A stretch of DNA of 33,223 nt from DATAXV01 sp036272915 (GCA_036272915.1 DATAXV010000045.1:1-33223), one strand, 5' to 3'. Shown: positions 1 to 8,780, numbered from the stretch's first letter. Notes: generated by a model from the letters alone, not told the origin. Numbers and translations are program-made.

Positions 1-47
1 GCGACCAGGCAGAGCCTGATCAGCACCGGGCGAAGGCGCCGGGACAT
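1..47 (-). CDS. N-terminus of a membrane or exported protein (partial)
   Basis: Only the first 15 codons are in the window, read leftward from an ATG at 47: MSRRLRPVLIRLCLV. Three early arginines followed by a hydrophobic run look like a signal peptide or the first membrane segment. The start lies 45 nt downstream of the GntR regulator stop on the same strand, so the two may be co-transcribed. A solute-binding protein or permease controlled by that regulator is possible, but that is inference from context. No strong ribosome binding site is seen at the expected distance. Confidence 0.4.
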   Translation of the reverse strand, partial: MSRRLRPVLIRLCLV

Positions 48-92
48 CGTCGTCTCACGCAGCTCTTGCACTCTCCTGCCGTTCCTCTTTCG

Positions 93-866
93 CTACAACG
101 ATGGAGGGGCGGGATTGGTTCCTTGGTTCGGGGGCGGCCAGGACAGCGGATGCCGGAGCAGCTCCAGCTCGAGCTGGAAGCGGTCGCCGCGGTAGGCGCG
201 GCGCTGCCAGTCGAGGGGGGCGCCTCCCTCACCCTCGGTGAGGCGCTGCACGACCAGGAGCGGCGCGCCCCGGGGCACGCCGAGCAGGCGGGCGGTGGAG
301 GCGGGGGCGCCGACCGCCTCCATCTGATGGCTGGCCCCGACCACCTGCAGCCCGAGCAGGTCCTCGTACAGCTCGTAGAGGGTCCGCTCGCGGAGGTCGT
401 CGATGCTGAGCCGCTCGGCGAGGTCCGCGGGCAACCAGGTCAGGTCGTGGCAGAGAGGCTCGTCGTCGACCAGGCGCAACCGCTCCAGACGGTAGGCGCG
501 CCGGGTCTCCAGCGCGGCCGCCACCTCCTCGGGCGGCGTGCTCGCCTCATAGGCGAGGACCTGGGAGGAGGGCTGTATCCCACGGCTCCGCATCACCTCG
601 GCGAAGGAGCTGAGGCGGTAGAGCTGGTAGTGGAAGGTGGGCTGCCGGACGTAGCTGCCGGACCCGTGGCGGGTATCGACCAGGCCCTCCCGGGCGAGGA
701 CGGAGATGGCGTGGCGGACGGTGATCCGGCTGACCCCGAAGCGTGTCATCAGCTCGGTCTCGGAGGGGAGCCGCTCACCCCGCCGCAGCCGCCCGGCGCT
801 GACCTCGTCGCGGAGGTAGCCGGCGATGCGCCGGTAGACGGGATCGGGAGTGCCGGCCTCGGTCAC
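93..866 (-). CDS. GntR family transcriptional regulator, HutC/UTRA type
   Basis: A 257-residue regulator. An N-terminal winged helix (about residues 8-75) carries the GntR signature: PVYRRIAGYLRDEV, then GERLPSETELMTRFGVSR, then VRHAISVLAREGLVDTRHGSG. The rest (about 90-245) is a UTRA ligand-binding domain, with the typical YRLERLRLVDDEPLCHDLTW segment and a closing QRRAYRGDRFQLELEL strand. HutC-type regulators generally bind small metabolites (sugars, histidine intermediates) and repress nearby transport or catabolic genes. The GTG start at 866 is chosen because GGAGG sits 7 nt upstream; the frame stays open farther upstream without family similarity. The likely target is the gene starting at 47, just downstream. 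The ligand cannot be read from the sequence. Confidence 0.9.
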   Translation of the reverse strand: MTEAGTPDPVYRRIAGYLRDEVSAGRLRRGERLPSETELMTRFGVSRITVRHAISVLAREGLVDTRHGSGSYVRQPTFHYQLYRLSSFAEVMRSRGIQPSSQVLAYEASTPPEEVAAALETRRAYRLERLRLVDDEPLCHDLTWLPADLAERLSIDDLRERTLYELYEDLLGLQVVGASHQMEAVGAPASTARLLGVPRGAPLLVVQRLTEGEGGAPLDWQRRAYRGDRFQLELELLRHPLSWPPPNQGTNPAPPSL

Positions 867-1131
867 GCCCAGGCCTCCGGGCGCGGTGCCGGGGCGTGGA
901 CACACCCCTCCTGGGCTACCGCTCGTACATCGTGTGGGCCCACGCCGACCTCCCGTCGAACCAGCTGTGAGGTGGGTCGGTGCAGTCGCACCGGACTCGC
1001 CAAGGGAGCGCACCGATTCTACCTTGAGCGGTGCGGACCCACGCGAGACCGCGCGCGGTCGAGGGCGGCGCGGACGGTGGCGCGACGGGGCTCGAGCGCC
1101 CGCCGCGCCGGGGGGAGGGAGCGAAACCGGG
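867..1131. other. Intergenic region upstream of the GntR gene
   Basis: 265 bp with no convincing gene. It must hold the GntR promoter unless the 121-residue gene upstream is co-transcribed. A perfect 10-bp palindrome, GTGGGCCCAC, lies at 934-943. It does not match the usual GT-N-TA-N-AC pattern of HutC-type operators, so I do not call it an operator. Confidence 0.4.
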
Positions 1132-1497
1132 TCAGGCGGTGTGGGCCTGCTCGAACTGGACGTCGACGCTGCGGAAGCCGTCGGCCTCCTCGCCCTGCTT
1201 GATCCAGAGCAGCTCCTGCTGGATCTCGTAGACCTGATCGAGCAGACGCAGCGGGGAGATGCCGGCCCGGAGGCGGTCACCGCACTCGACGGGGAGCACC
1301 GCGGCCATACGGGCCAGCCGGGGCTGCCAGTTGAGCGGCACCCGGGAGCGGTCCTCCAGGTTGAGCCTCTCGATGTCCTCGACGAGGACGTCGACGGCGC
1401 GGATCGAACGATCGATCCGCTCGGCATCCCAGCGGGCAGTGCGCACCCGCTGCTCGGCCTCACCCATGTCGATGAGCGTCGCTGCCAACCGGCTCAT
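1132..1497 (-). CDS. Small hypothetical protein, predicted helical
   Basis: A 121-residue protein that I do not recognise. It is rich in Arg, Glu, Leu and Ala with one cysteine, has no signal peptide or membrane segment, and reads as mostly helical. It begins MSRLAATLIDMGEAEQRV and includes an acidic stretch VDVLVEDIERLNLEDRSR. A GGAGGAGG sequence ends about 10 nt before the ATG at 1497, supporting translation. It lies upstream of the GntR gene on the same strand, separated by 265 bp, and divergently from the two-component pair. Function unknown. Confidence 0.6.
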   Translation of the reverse strand: MSRLAATLIDMGEAEQRVRTARWDAERIDRSIRAVDVLVEDIERLNLEDRSRVPLNWQPRLARMAAVLPVECGDRLRAGISPLRLLDQVYEIQQELLWIKQGEEADGFRSVDVQFEQAHTA

Positions 1498-1638
1498 GGC
1501 CTGGACACCTCCTCCTTTTCACCGTCCGCTGTCGTACCTCCATGCTGCGCTGGCCCCCCACCGCCCCGAAAGCGGGAAGCCCCGCTTTCCAGACCGAGTG
1601 AAATCACGTGTGGGCGGGGCACTCGAGAGCCCGAGCCG

Positions 1639-1644
1639 TAGACT
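1639..1644 (+). promoter_or_regulatory. Candidate -10 box for a leaderless response-regulator mRNA
   Basis: TAGACT with 7 nt to the GTG at 1652. Transcription starting about 7 nt after this hexamer would begin at the start codon. There is no Shine-Dalgarno between them and no obvious -35 element. Confidence 0.35.
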
Positions 1645-1651
1645 CGACGGC

Positions 1652-2332
1652 GTGGCCGTGATCCGCACGCTGGTCGCCGACGACCACGCCCTGATCCGGG
1701 AGGGCACGCGACAGATCCTGGAGCGAGAGGCGGACCTCGAGGTGGTCGCCGAGGCGGGCACCGGGGAGGAGGCGCTGCGCCGGATCCTGGAACTGGCGCC
1801 GGACATCGCCCTGCTCGACCTGAGCCTCCCCGACATCTCCGGCATCGAGGTCGCCCGCCGGGCCAGGGAGCGCGGCTCGAGGACCAAGGTCGTCCTCCTC
1901 AGCGCCTTCGACGACGAGGAGTACGTGCTCGAGGCGATGCGCGTCGGCGTCGCCGGCTACCTGGTCAAGACCCTGCCCAGCGGCGAGCTGGCCAGGTGGC
2001 TGCGCGTGGCCCAGCAGGGCGAGGTGGCGATCGCGCCGCCGCTCGCGGCGCGCCTCGCCCGCTACATCGGCAAGGCCTCGACCCGGGTCGAGGAGCCCAC
2101 CTTCAGCGCCAGGGAGCTGGCCGTCCTCGGCCTGCTCGTCCGGGGCCTGCCCAACAAGCAGATCGCCCGCCGGCTGGGCATCAGCCCGCGCACCGTCGAG
2201 GGACACCTCAGCCACATCTTCGGCAAGCTCGGCGTCGCCTCCAGGACCGAGGCCGTCCTCTACGCCCTCAACCACAACCTGGTCGACGGCGAGACGCAGG
2301 CCGCGGCCCAGGCGGAGCGGCGCGACCCGTGA
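1652..2332 (+). CDS. NarL/FixJ family response regulator
   Basis: A 226-residue response regulator. The receiver domain occupies residues 4-120, with the acidic pair DDH at 10-12, the phospho-acceptor Asp56 in LLDLSLPDISG, the Ser/Thr position in LLSAFDDEE and the conserved Lys in GYLVKT. A LuxR-type helix-turn-helix follows (about 150-210: FSARELAVLGLL, NKQIARRLGISPRTVEGH). Phosphorylated regulators of this family dimerise and bind promoters. The GTG start at 1652 gives the normal N-terminus and has TAGACT 7 nt upstream, consistent with a leaderless transcript; a second in-frame GTG is at 1658. Its TGA overlaps the GTG of the kinase that follows (GTGA), so the two are almost certainly translationally coupled partners. 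Confidence 0.93.
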   Translation: MAVIRTLVADDHALIREGTRQILEREADLEVVAEAGTGEEALRRILELAPDIALLDLSLPDISGIEVARRARERGSRTKVVLLSAFDDEEYVLEAMRVGVAGYLVKTLPSGELARWLRVAQQGEVAIAPPLAARLARYIGKASTRVEEPTFSARELAVLGLLVRGLPNKQIARRLGISPRTVEGHLSHIFGKLGVASRTEAVLYALNHNLVDGETQAAAQAERRDP

Positions 2333-3786
2333 TCCACCGACCGCCGGGAGAGAGCTACGAGCCCGACCGCGGCCTGGGCGGACTGTTTCAGAGGATCTTC
2401 CCACCGCCGCTGGGCGACTCCCGCTTCTGGGGCGTCCAGGCCCTCGTCTTCCTGATCGCCTTCCTCTTCTGGGGATTCGGCCAGGCCAACCACCTGCCCA
2501 TCGACGTCCCCAGTTACGTCGTCCTCTGCCTCTTCGTCTTCCCCGTCGTCTACGCCGCCCTCAACTTCGGCCTGGCCGGGTCGCTGGCGACGGCGGCCTG
2601 GGCGGTGCTGCTCAGCATCCCCTTCGTGATCGCGCAGGCCGACGGCGGCAGGTACCTGTGGGCCGACTTGCCGCAGTTCGCCATCGTCATCTTCGTCGCC
2701 CTCTTCGTCGGCGACCGCGTGGAGCGCGAGGTCAACGCCCGGCAGCGGGCGGAGCGGACGCAGGCGGCGCTGCGCCAGCTCTTCGAGACCAGCCCGGCGC
2801 CGACCATCCTCCTGTCCGAGCAGGGCCGTCTGCTGGAGGCCAACGCCGCCGCCCTCCGACTCTTCGGGCGCTCCGACGACAACCGCCTGCCGACGACCCT
2901 GGCCGAGCTGGTCGGGTCGGAGGTGGCCCATGACATCGTCGCCCAGCAGGCGCCGTCGATCCAGCTGCCCAGCCCCGAGGGCGACCAGCGCTTCCTGCGG
3001 CCGATCACGGCGCCCTGGGCGGCCAGCCCCCACAACGCCATGCAGGTGATGTTCTTCGACGTCTCCGAGGAGCAGCGGCGGGTGGACCGGGCCGACGCCT
3101 ACGCCGCCTGGGTCCTGCGCGGCCAGGAGGAGGAGCGGCAGCGGATCGCCAAGGAGCTCCATGACGAGCCGGTGCAGACGCTGGTCCACCTCTGCCGGAT
3201 GCTCGACCGGCTCGGCGAGGAGGCCAAGGGCGAGACCGCCCGCCGCCAGATCGCCGAGGTCCGGGAGCTGGCCACCTCGATCATGGAGGACCTCCGCCGG
3301 ACCTCCAAGGGATTGCGGCCACCGAGCCTGGACGACCTGGGGCTGGGAGCCTCCGTGCGGCGCCTCGCCACCGACCTGGAGCAGCGCATGCCGATCAAGG
3401 CCCGGCTTCGCGTGAGCGGACAGCCGGTCCGGCTCGGCGCCGACGTCGAGCTCGGTCTCTTCCGGATCGCCCAGGAGGCCATGCGGAACGTCGAGCGTCA
3501 CTCCAAGGCCTCGCAGGTGTCGATCTCGCTGAGCTACTCGCGGCGCGCCGTCCGGCTCCGCATCCAGGACGACGGGACCGGTTTCGACGTCGACACCGAC
3601 TGGACCCGGACCGGGTCGCTCGGCCTCATCGGCATGCAGGAGCGGGCCTCGCTCCTCGGCGGCGAGCTGGAGGTGCGCTCCGAGGTCGGCACCGGGACCA
3701 CGGTGCGGGCGACGGTGCCGGTCACGGCGCTGGACGAGCGCGAGCTCTCCCCCGCCGCCGGCCCGATCGACAGCGACCGCCGCTGA
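2329..3786 (+). CDS. NarL-type sensor histidine kinase (HisKA_3) with PAS domain
   Basis: A 485-residue membrane kinase. Four hydrophobic segments (about residues 35-51, 62-80, 83-103 and 115-128) form an N-terminal membrane module. A short coiled linker and a PAS-like domain follow (about 150-250: LFETSPAPTILLSEQGRLLE). The HisKA_3 dimerisation segment has the phospho-acceptor His near 278 in EERQRIAKELHDEPVQ. The C-terminal HATPase_c domain has an N box (EAMRNVERHS), DDGTGF, and GLIGMQERASLLGGELEV. It should autophosphorylate and pass phosphate to the regulator encoded immediately upstream. The GTG start at 2329 overlaps the regulator's stop by 4 nt. The signal sensed is unknown; there is no sizeable extracytoplasmic loop, so sensing within the membrane or through PAS is likely. 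Confidence 0.93.
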   Translation: MIHRPPGESYEPDRGLGGLFQRIFPPPLGDSRFWGVQALVFLIAFLFWGFGQANHLPIDVPSYVVLCLFVFPVVYAALNFGLAGSLATAAWAVLLSIPFVIAQADGGRYLWADLPQFAIVIFVALFVGDRVEREVNARQRAERTQAALRQLFETSPAPTILLSEQGRLLEANAAALRLFGRSDDNRLPTTLAELVGSEVAHDIVAQQAPSIQLPSPEGDQRFLRPITAPWAASPHNAMQVMFFDVSEEQRRVDRADAYAAWVLRGQEEERQRIAKELHDEPVQTLVHLCRMLDRLGEEAKGETARRQIAEVRELATSIMEDLRRTSKGLRPPSLDDLGLGASVRRLATDLEQRMPIKARLRVSGQPVRLGADVELGLFRIAQEAMRNVERHSKASQVSISLSYSRRAVRLRIQDDGTGFDVDTDWTRTGSLGLIGMQERASLLGGELEVRSEVGTGTTVRATVPVTALDERELSPAAGPIDSDRR

Positions 3787-3894
3787 GCAGCCGGTCGGCC
3801 TGGCCCCGCAGGTCTCGCCGCCTCCCACCGCCGACAACTCCCGGCCGCCGCCACCTCGGACGGATTGCGGACTTAGTTAAGTTAGGATGCTGGC

Positions 3895-5454
3895 ATGACG
3901 GCCGGTGGGGGCTGGGGTCCGCCCCCGCAGCAGAATCCCGGACCCCCCGCTCCCCAGGGCGGCGGCCAGCAATGGCCGCCGGCGCCCTACCAGCCGCCCC
4001 CATCGCCGCAGCCGGGGCCACCTTCGCGAGACGCGCGCGGCCGCCGGTGGCTGTGGCTCGCGATCGCGGTCATCGTCATCGTCGTGGTCACCGCCGGCGG
4101 CGCCGGCATCGCCCTGATCGCGAGCAGGGGAGGCCCGGATCGCGGGGGCGGACAGCACCAGAAGGGGTCAGGGAACGCCGGCGCTCTGCTCTGGCAGACG
4201 ACCCTCGACGCCGGAAGCGCGGAGATCCCGCTGGGCGGGACCTGGGTGACGTTCGGGGCCCTCGTCTACCTGGGCGCGGACCAGGTCACCGCTCTCGATC
4301 CGACCTCCGGCCGCCGGATCTGGCAGGTGGCTATGCCCGGAACCACCGCTACCAGCGGCACCGGGAGACTCTGCGGGTTCAGCAGCAACGTCGCCCAGGG
4401 GCTGGGCGTGATCGTGGTCGGCGGGACCCAGACCTGCACGACGGTGGTCGCCGTCGACCTCGCCTCCGGTGCGGTCAAGTGGCGGATCGACCTTCCCTCC
4501 TCCGTGGTCACCGGCATCGACTGGACCGCGCAGCTCGACCTCGCCATCGTCGGCTCGACGGTGGTCTTCCCCACCATCGACGGCCTCTTCGTCTGCAACC
4601 TCAGCGACGGCGGGGGCGCCAACGTGCTCGACGCCGGCCTCATCTCCCTCCACACCGACCTGCTGGTCGACCCTGCGGGGGACAGCGCCACGCTCGCCGC
4701 CTGGGGGGTCCTCAGCGGCCAGATCGTCTTCTCCGGCACCGGTGACCTTCAGCTCTGGCAGATCCGGCCCGACGGCTCCAACGTCACCGTCCAGCTCGCC
4801 GCCAAGGTGCCGGCGGCCGCGGTTCCGATGGGGAGCAACTCCGACATGATCACGCTGGGTCTCCTCGCCGCCTCGCCGATGGTTCTGGAGAGCAGCGACC
4901 TCCCCAACGGCGGACCGGCCGGGTTCCAGGTCAAGCGCGACCTCTTCACGGTGGCGAGCTCCGGCTCGATCACCACCCTGCCCTTGACCATTCCCTCCGG
5001 CGAGCTCGACGTCGACCCGGCGACCGCCATCAGCACCGGCAGCGCGATCTTCACCATCGGCCAGCGGTATGACTCGGGTGGCAATCCGACCAGCGTGCGC
5101 CAGGTGGGCTACTCGACGATGCCCGGTCGCCAGCGCTGGGCGAACCCGATCACACACGATGCCCAGACCCGGCCCATCGGGCTGCGTGGCCAGGACGTGA
5201 TCTATGCCACCGGCAAACAGTCGTTGGGCGACCAGAGCGGGCGTTTCACCATCTCCTCGATCAACCAGCGGACCGGCGCCGTGGACCACCAAGAGTCGAA
5301 CTACCCTGCCGGCTTCGTCGCCCGCATCACGGCCCTCGAGGCCGACGACAACAGCATGTTCGCGCTGCAGGGTCAGAACGTGCTCGGGGTCTCCATGCTC
5401 GCCAGCTCGGGGAGCGGCTCGGACCACCAGGCCCTGGTCTACGCCCTGCGCTGA
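3895..5454 (+). CDS. Proline-rich, membrane-anchored beta-propeller (PQQ-like) protein
   Basis: A 519-residue protein. Residues 1-48 are a disordered Pro/Gly/Gln-rich cytoplasmic tail. A single membrane helix follows (about 52-77, WLWLAIAVIVIVVVTAGG), then a large extracellular domain. That domain has repeated beta strands with the PQQ/WD-like signature, for example VTALDPTSGRRIWQVAMPG and VVAVDLASGAVKWRIDLPS, suggesting a quinoprotein-like propeller without clear cofactor ligands. Such proteins are usually cell-surface scaffolds or sensors of unknown substrate. The ATG at 3895 has TAGGAT 6 nt upstream and only a weak AGGA, so the transcript may be leaderless. It converges with the kinase-like gene that follows, with a single base between stops. 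Confidence 0.75.
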   Translation: MTAGGGWGPPPQQNPGPPAPQGGGQQWPPAPYQPPPSPQPGPPSRDARGRRWLWLAIAVIVIVVVTAGGAGIALIASRGGPDRGGGQHQKGSGNAGALLWQTTLDAGSAEIPLGGTWVTFGALVYLGADQVTALDPTSGRRIWQVAMPGTTATSGTGRLCGFSSNVAQGLGVIVVGGTQTCTTVVAVDLASGAVKWRIDLPSSVVTGIDWTAQLDLAIVGSTVVFPTIDGLFVCNLSDGGGANVLDAGLISLHTDLLVDPAGDSATLAAWGVLSGQIVFSGTGDLQLWQIRPDGSNVTVQLAAKVPAAAVPMGSNSDMITLGLLAASPMVLESSDLPNGGPAGFQVKRDLFTVASSGSITTLPLTIPSGELDVDPATAISTGSAIFTIGQRYDSGGNPTSVRQVGYSTMPGRQRWANPITHDAQTRPIGLRGQDVIYATGKQSLGDQSGRFTISSINQRTGAVDHQESNYPAGFVARITALEADDNSMFALQGQNVLGVSMLASSGSGSDHQALVYALR

Positions 5455-5455
5455 C

Positions 5456-6412
5456 TCAGGTGCCCAGGCGCGCCTCGAGCCAGGCCCTGGCCACGGCGCC
5501 CTGCGCCGCCTGGAAGGGGCGGAGTGTGGGGAGCCCCGGCGGCGGGGGCAGCAGGGACCCGTGGATGAGGTAGCCGGCCAGGGCGGCCAGCCATGCGGTC
5601 ACCGCGCCGGGGTCGGCCCGCGCGGCCGAGGGGTGGCGGGCGAGCAGCCAGTCCAGGTCGGGCCCGCCCTGCATGGCGACGCTCGGTGCCATGCCGACGA
5701 CGTCGAGGAAGGGGGCGCCGCGCATCGCCGCCGGCCAGTCGACGAAGAGCACCTCGCCGTTCCCCCTGATCAGGATGTTGTCGGCGCGCAGATCGAGATG
5801 GAGCAGGGTGTCGCCGGCCGCGGCGACGGCCCAGCCGGACTCGATCGCGGCCAGCTCGTCGAGATGGCGGCGTGACCACGAGTCCAGACCGTCGAGCGGC
5901 TCGAGGCGCAGCCGCCGCCATCCGGAGAAGGCGGCGTCGATGCCCGGGTCCTCGGCGTCGGCCCTGATGCCCGGCACCGGGCAGGGGGTGAGCTCGGCAT
6001 GAAGGCGAACGATCGCCGCCATCACCCGCTCGATCTCGTCAAGAGTCCAGGGCATCGCCGGCTGGCGTCCCTTCACGTCCTCATAGATCAGCACCGCCCA
6101 GCCGTCCTGATCCCAGGCGTCGAGCAGGCGCGGCACCGGCGCCGAGACCGGCATCGCCGCCGCGATCCGAGCCTCCCGGCGGTGCATCTCCGGCGAGTCC
6201 GGGTTCTGGGCGGGGCTGACGGCCTTGATGAAGGCGCGGAACCCGGCTTCCGTCCTGAGCCTTGCCGCCACTCCCGGCGAGAAGCCGCCAGGCTGGCTCG
6301 GGGCGGCGACGACGCGGCCTCCCAGCCGGGCCTCGACCGCGCGGCGGATGTCGTCGGGCAGCCGGTCCCAGGTGAGTCGGACCCCGCTCGCCGGCGGTCC
6401 CCAGGTCGACAT
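5456..6412 (-). CDS. Aminoglycoside phosphotransferase (APH)-like small-molecule kinase
   Basis: A 318-residue protein of the APH/choline kinase fold. The catalytic loop is visible as DTLLHLDLRADNILIRG (HxDxxxxN pattern), followed by the metal-binding Asp in VLFVDWPAA. The N-lobe has a Lys in FRAFIKAVS and a hinge-like WAVLIYEDVKG. These kinases phosphorylate small hydroxylated molecules; most chromosomal members are not resistance genes, and the substrate here is unknown. The ATG at 6412 is preferred: it starts at the usual family position and has CACAAT 8 nt upstream. A TTG at 6481 could extend it by 23 residues, but that extension would run through the LacI-type operator. It is divergent from the catabolic operon starting at 6550. 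Confidence 0.85.
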   Translation of the reverse strand: MSTWGPPASGVRLTWDRLPDDIRRAVEARLGGRVVAAPSQPGGFSPGVAARLRTEAGFRAFIKAVSPAQNPDSPEMHRREARIAAAMPVSAPVPRLLDAWDQDGWAVLIYEDVKGRQPAMPWTLDEIERVMAAIVRLHAELTPCPVPGIRADAEDPGIDAAFSGWRRLRLEPLDGLDSWSRRHLDELAAIESGWAVAAAGDTLLHLDLRADNILIRGNGEVLFVDWPAAMRGAPFLDVVGMAPSVAMQGGPDLDWLLARHPSAARADPGAVTAWLAALAGYLIHGSLLPPPPGLPTLRPFQAAQGAVARAWLEARLGT

Positions 6413-6463
6413 GGTCGCCCATTGTGCCCGAGGGGCGGTGCCGGCGTGATCGTCTATGCTGTC

Positions 6464-6479
6464 GGGAAAGCGCTTTCCC
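6464..6479. promoter_or_regulatory. LacI-family operator (16-bp perfect palindrome)
   Basis: GGGAAAGCGCTTTCCC is a perfect inverted repeat with a central CG and fits the AANCGNTT core recognised by LacI/GalR-family repressors. It lies 71 bp upstream of the Gfo/Idh/MocA start codon and 52 bp upstream of the divergent APH-like start, placing it to control one or both. No LacI-family gene is in the window, so the repressor must be encoded elsewhere. Confidence 0.8.
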
Positions 6480-6549
6480 AAGCCATCTGAGGCGCGATGG
6501 GCCGGGGGCCAGCCGATGGGCGTCCACCGGTCGGAAGGGGTAGGAGCGG

Positions 6550-7626
6550 ATGCAGGCAGCGCGAGTCGCGATCGTCGGCACGGGCGGGATCGCCCGTTCT
6601 CACATGGCCGCGCTGAGGGCGGCCGGCGAGCGGGTCGAGGTGGTCGCCGCGGCCGACGTCGACGGCCCGCGGGTCGAGGCCTTCGCCGCCGACAACGGCA
6701 TCCCCCACCACTACACCGACGTCGGCGAGCTGCTGGCGGCGGAGCGGCCCGGCCTGGTCCACGTGGCCACGCCGCCGGCGACCCACACGGGCCTCGCCGT
6801 GCAGTGCCTGGAGGCGGGGGCCTGGGTCCTCTGCGAGAAGCCGCTGTGCGGCTCGCTGGCCGACCTCGACCGCATCCAGGAGGCGGAGCGGCGCACCGGC
6901 CGCCATTGCGCCAGCGTCTTCCAGTGGCGCTTCGGTTCGGCCGGGCAGCATCTTCACCGGCTGATCGATGAGGAGGCCATGGGCAGGGCCCTGGTCGGTG
7001 TCTGCTCGACCACCTGGTACCGGGACGTCGCCTACTACGAGGTTCCCTGGCGGGGCCGCTGGGACACCGAGCTGGGAGGCCCGACGATGGGCCACGGCAA
7101 CCACGCCATGGACCTCTTCCTCTGGCTGCTCGGCGAGTGGCGGGAGGTGTCGGCGATGATCGGCACCCTGGACCGGGCGATCGCCGTCGAGGACGTGTCG
7201 ATGGCCATGGTCCGCTTCGAGAGCGGCGCCATGGGCAGCATCGTCAACAGCGTCCTCAGCCCGCGCCAGGAGACCTACCTGCGCCTCGACTTCCAGCGTT
7301 CGACGGTCGAGGTCAGGGCCCTCTACGGATACGGCAACGACAGCTGGACGTTCAGCGGCGCCCCCGGCGTGGAGGAGGCCACCGTGGAGGGATGGCGGGC
7401 GATCCCCGAGGACGTCCCCTCCGGCCATCCCGCCCAGCTGCGCGCGCTGCTCGACCGGATGGAGCGCGACCAGGCGCCGCCCGCCGACACCGCCGGCGTC
7501 CGCACCACGATCGAGTTCCTGTCCAGCCTCTACAAGTCGGCGGTGACCGGCGCCGTCGTCGAGAGGGGGTCGATCCGGCCCGGCGACCCCTTCTACGAGC
7601 ACGTCGGGGGAACGCTGGCGCGGTGA
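6550..7626 (+). CDS. Gfo/Idh/MocA family NAD(P)-dependent oxidoreductase
   Basis: A 358-residue dehydrogenase. The N-terminal Rossmann fold (1-120) has the dinucleotide motif VAIVGTGGIARSH and the hallmark VLCEKPLCGS near residue 98, whose Glu-Lys-Pro contains the catalytic lysine. The C-terminal alpha/beta domain includes GGPTMGHGNHAMDLFLWLLGE, with the His and Asp that act on the sugar hydroxyl in this family. Members oxidise or reduce sugars, inositols and related polyols. AGGAG lies 5 nt before the ATG. It is the first gene of a three-gene operon; its TGA overlaps the GTG of the next gene. The upstream LacI-type operator implies induction by a carbohydrate. Confidence 0.92.
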   Translation: MQAARVAIVGTGGIARSHMAALRAAGERVEVVAAADVDGPRVEAFAADNGIPHHYTDVGELLAAERPGLVHVATPPATHTGLAVQCLEAGAWVLCEKPLCGSLADLDRIQEAERRTGRHCASVFQWRFGSAGQHLHRLIDEEAMGRALVGVCSTTWYRDVAYYEVPWRGRWDTELGGPTMGHGNHAMDLFLWLLGEWREVSAMIGTLDRAIAVEDVSMAMVRFESGAMGSIVNSVLSPRQETYLRLDFQRSTVEVRALYGYGNDSWTFSGAPGVEEATVEGWRAIPEDVPSGHPAQLRALLDRMERDQAPPADTAGVRTTIEFLSSLYKSAVTGAVVERGSIRPGDPFYEHVGGTLAR

Positions 7627-8780
7627 GCGCATCCCGCCCCGGACGGATCGCTCGGATCGATGTCCTCCCCCTCCGGGTGCCGATCACGGCCGGCTTCCGC
7701 TTCGCCTCGGGCAGCGCCGGCGCCGCCGGCGAAAGGGCCTCGATCGTCCTCGTCCGGATCACCGACGGGGAGGGCCGGCGGGGCTGGGGCGAGGGGCGGC
7801 CGATGCCCTCCTGGTCGTACGAGACCCAGGGGACGGTCACGGGCACCATCCGCGACCATTTGGCCCCGGCCCTGATCGGCCTCGACGTCACCGACCTCCG
7901 GGGGCTCCACCGCCGGATGCAGGCGGTCGTCGGCCGCGGTCCCAGCACCGGTCAGCCGGTGGCCAAGGCGGCGATCGACATGGCGGCGCACGACCTCCTC
8001 GCCCGCTCCCTGGACCTGCCCCTCCGGTGCCTGCTCGGCGCCGGGCCGGAGAGGCGGTCGGTGGCGCTCAGCTACACCGTGACCGAGCACCGGCCGGGTC
8101 CGGCGGCCGAGGAGGCGGCGCGGGCGACCGGCCTCGGCTACCGGCACCTCAACTTCAAGGTCGGCCTCGGCTCCGGCGGCGACGTCGAGCTGGCCCGGGC
8201 GCTGCGCCGGGCAGGCCCCGGTGCCTTCCTCTGGGCGGACGCCAACCAGGGCTACGGGCTGGCCGAGGCGCTGCGGGGGGCGCCCGGCCTGCTCGACGCC
8301 GGCGTCGACCTGCTCGAGCAGCCTTTCCCCGCCGACCAGCCCTGGCTCCTGGAGCGGCTGCGCTCGGTCCCGACGCCACCGCTGGCGGTGGACGAGAGCT
8401 CGGTCAGCCCGAGCGACTTCTACCGGTACGCCGCCTCGGGGCTGGTCGACCTCCTGGTCGTCAAGCTGACCCGCTCGGGCGGGATCGGGCCGACCGTGGC
8501 CCAGCTCGAGGTGGCCGCCGCCGCCGGGCTTCCCTTCGCCACCAGCGGCCTGACCGACGGGCTGCTGACCAAGATGGCCGCCTGTCAGGTCGCGGCCGCC
8601 TTCGGTTCGGAGGGCCCGGCCGCCCTCAACGGCACCCAGTTCATCGACGAGACCGCGCTCTACCCGGGCAAGGCCGCGATCGAGCACGACGGCTCGGTCC
8701 ACCTCGACGCCACGCCCGGCATCGGGGTCGAACCCGACCTCCAGGGCCTGCGCGAGCTCTCGGCTGAGGAGGACGCGTGA
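7623..8780 (+). CDS. Enolase superfamily protein (mandelate racemase/muconate lactonizing type)
   Basis: A 385-residue enzyme with the capping domain first (to about 130), then the barrel. The three metal ligands are visible: Asp in LWADANQGY, Glu in LLEQPF and Asp in LAVDESS. The lysine at the end of the sixth strand is in VVKLTRSGGIGP. On the second strand the usual KxK appears as NFK: the first lysine is replaced by Asn, while the acid/base lysine is kept. These enzymes abstract a proton alpha to a carboxylate (dehydration, epimerisation, cycloisomerisation). The GTG at 7623 overlaps the upstream TGA (GTGA). Downstream the stop overlaps the next start (TGATG). A sugar-acid dehydratase or epimerase role is inferred from the operon. 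Confidence 0.9.
   Translation: MSASRPGRIARIDVLPLRVPITAGFRFASGSAGAAGERASIVLVRITDGEGRRGWGEGRPMPSWSYETQGTVTGTIRDHLAPALIGLDVTDLRGLHRRMQAVVGRGPSTGQPVAKAAIDMAAHDLLARSLDLPLRCLLGAGPERRSVALSYTVTEHRPGPAAEEAARATGLGYRHLNFKVGLGSGGDVELARALRRAGPGAFLWADANQGYGLAEALRGAPGLLDAGVDLLEQPFPADQPWLLERLRSVPTPPLAVDESSVSPSDFYRYAASGLVDLLVVKLTRSGGIGPTVAQLEVAAAAGLPFATSGLTDGLLTKMAACQVAAAFGSEGPAALNGTQFIDETALYPGKAAIEHDGSVHLDATPGIGVEPDLQGLRELSAEEDA

Noticed and set aside
934..943. GTGGGCCCAC palindrome as the GntR operator
   Set aside because: It lacks the GT-N-TA-N-AC pattern of HutC-type sites, and 10-bp GC palindromes are expected by chance in DNA of this composition.
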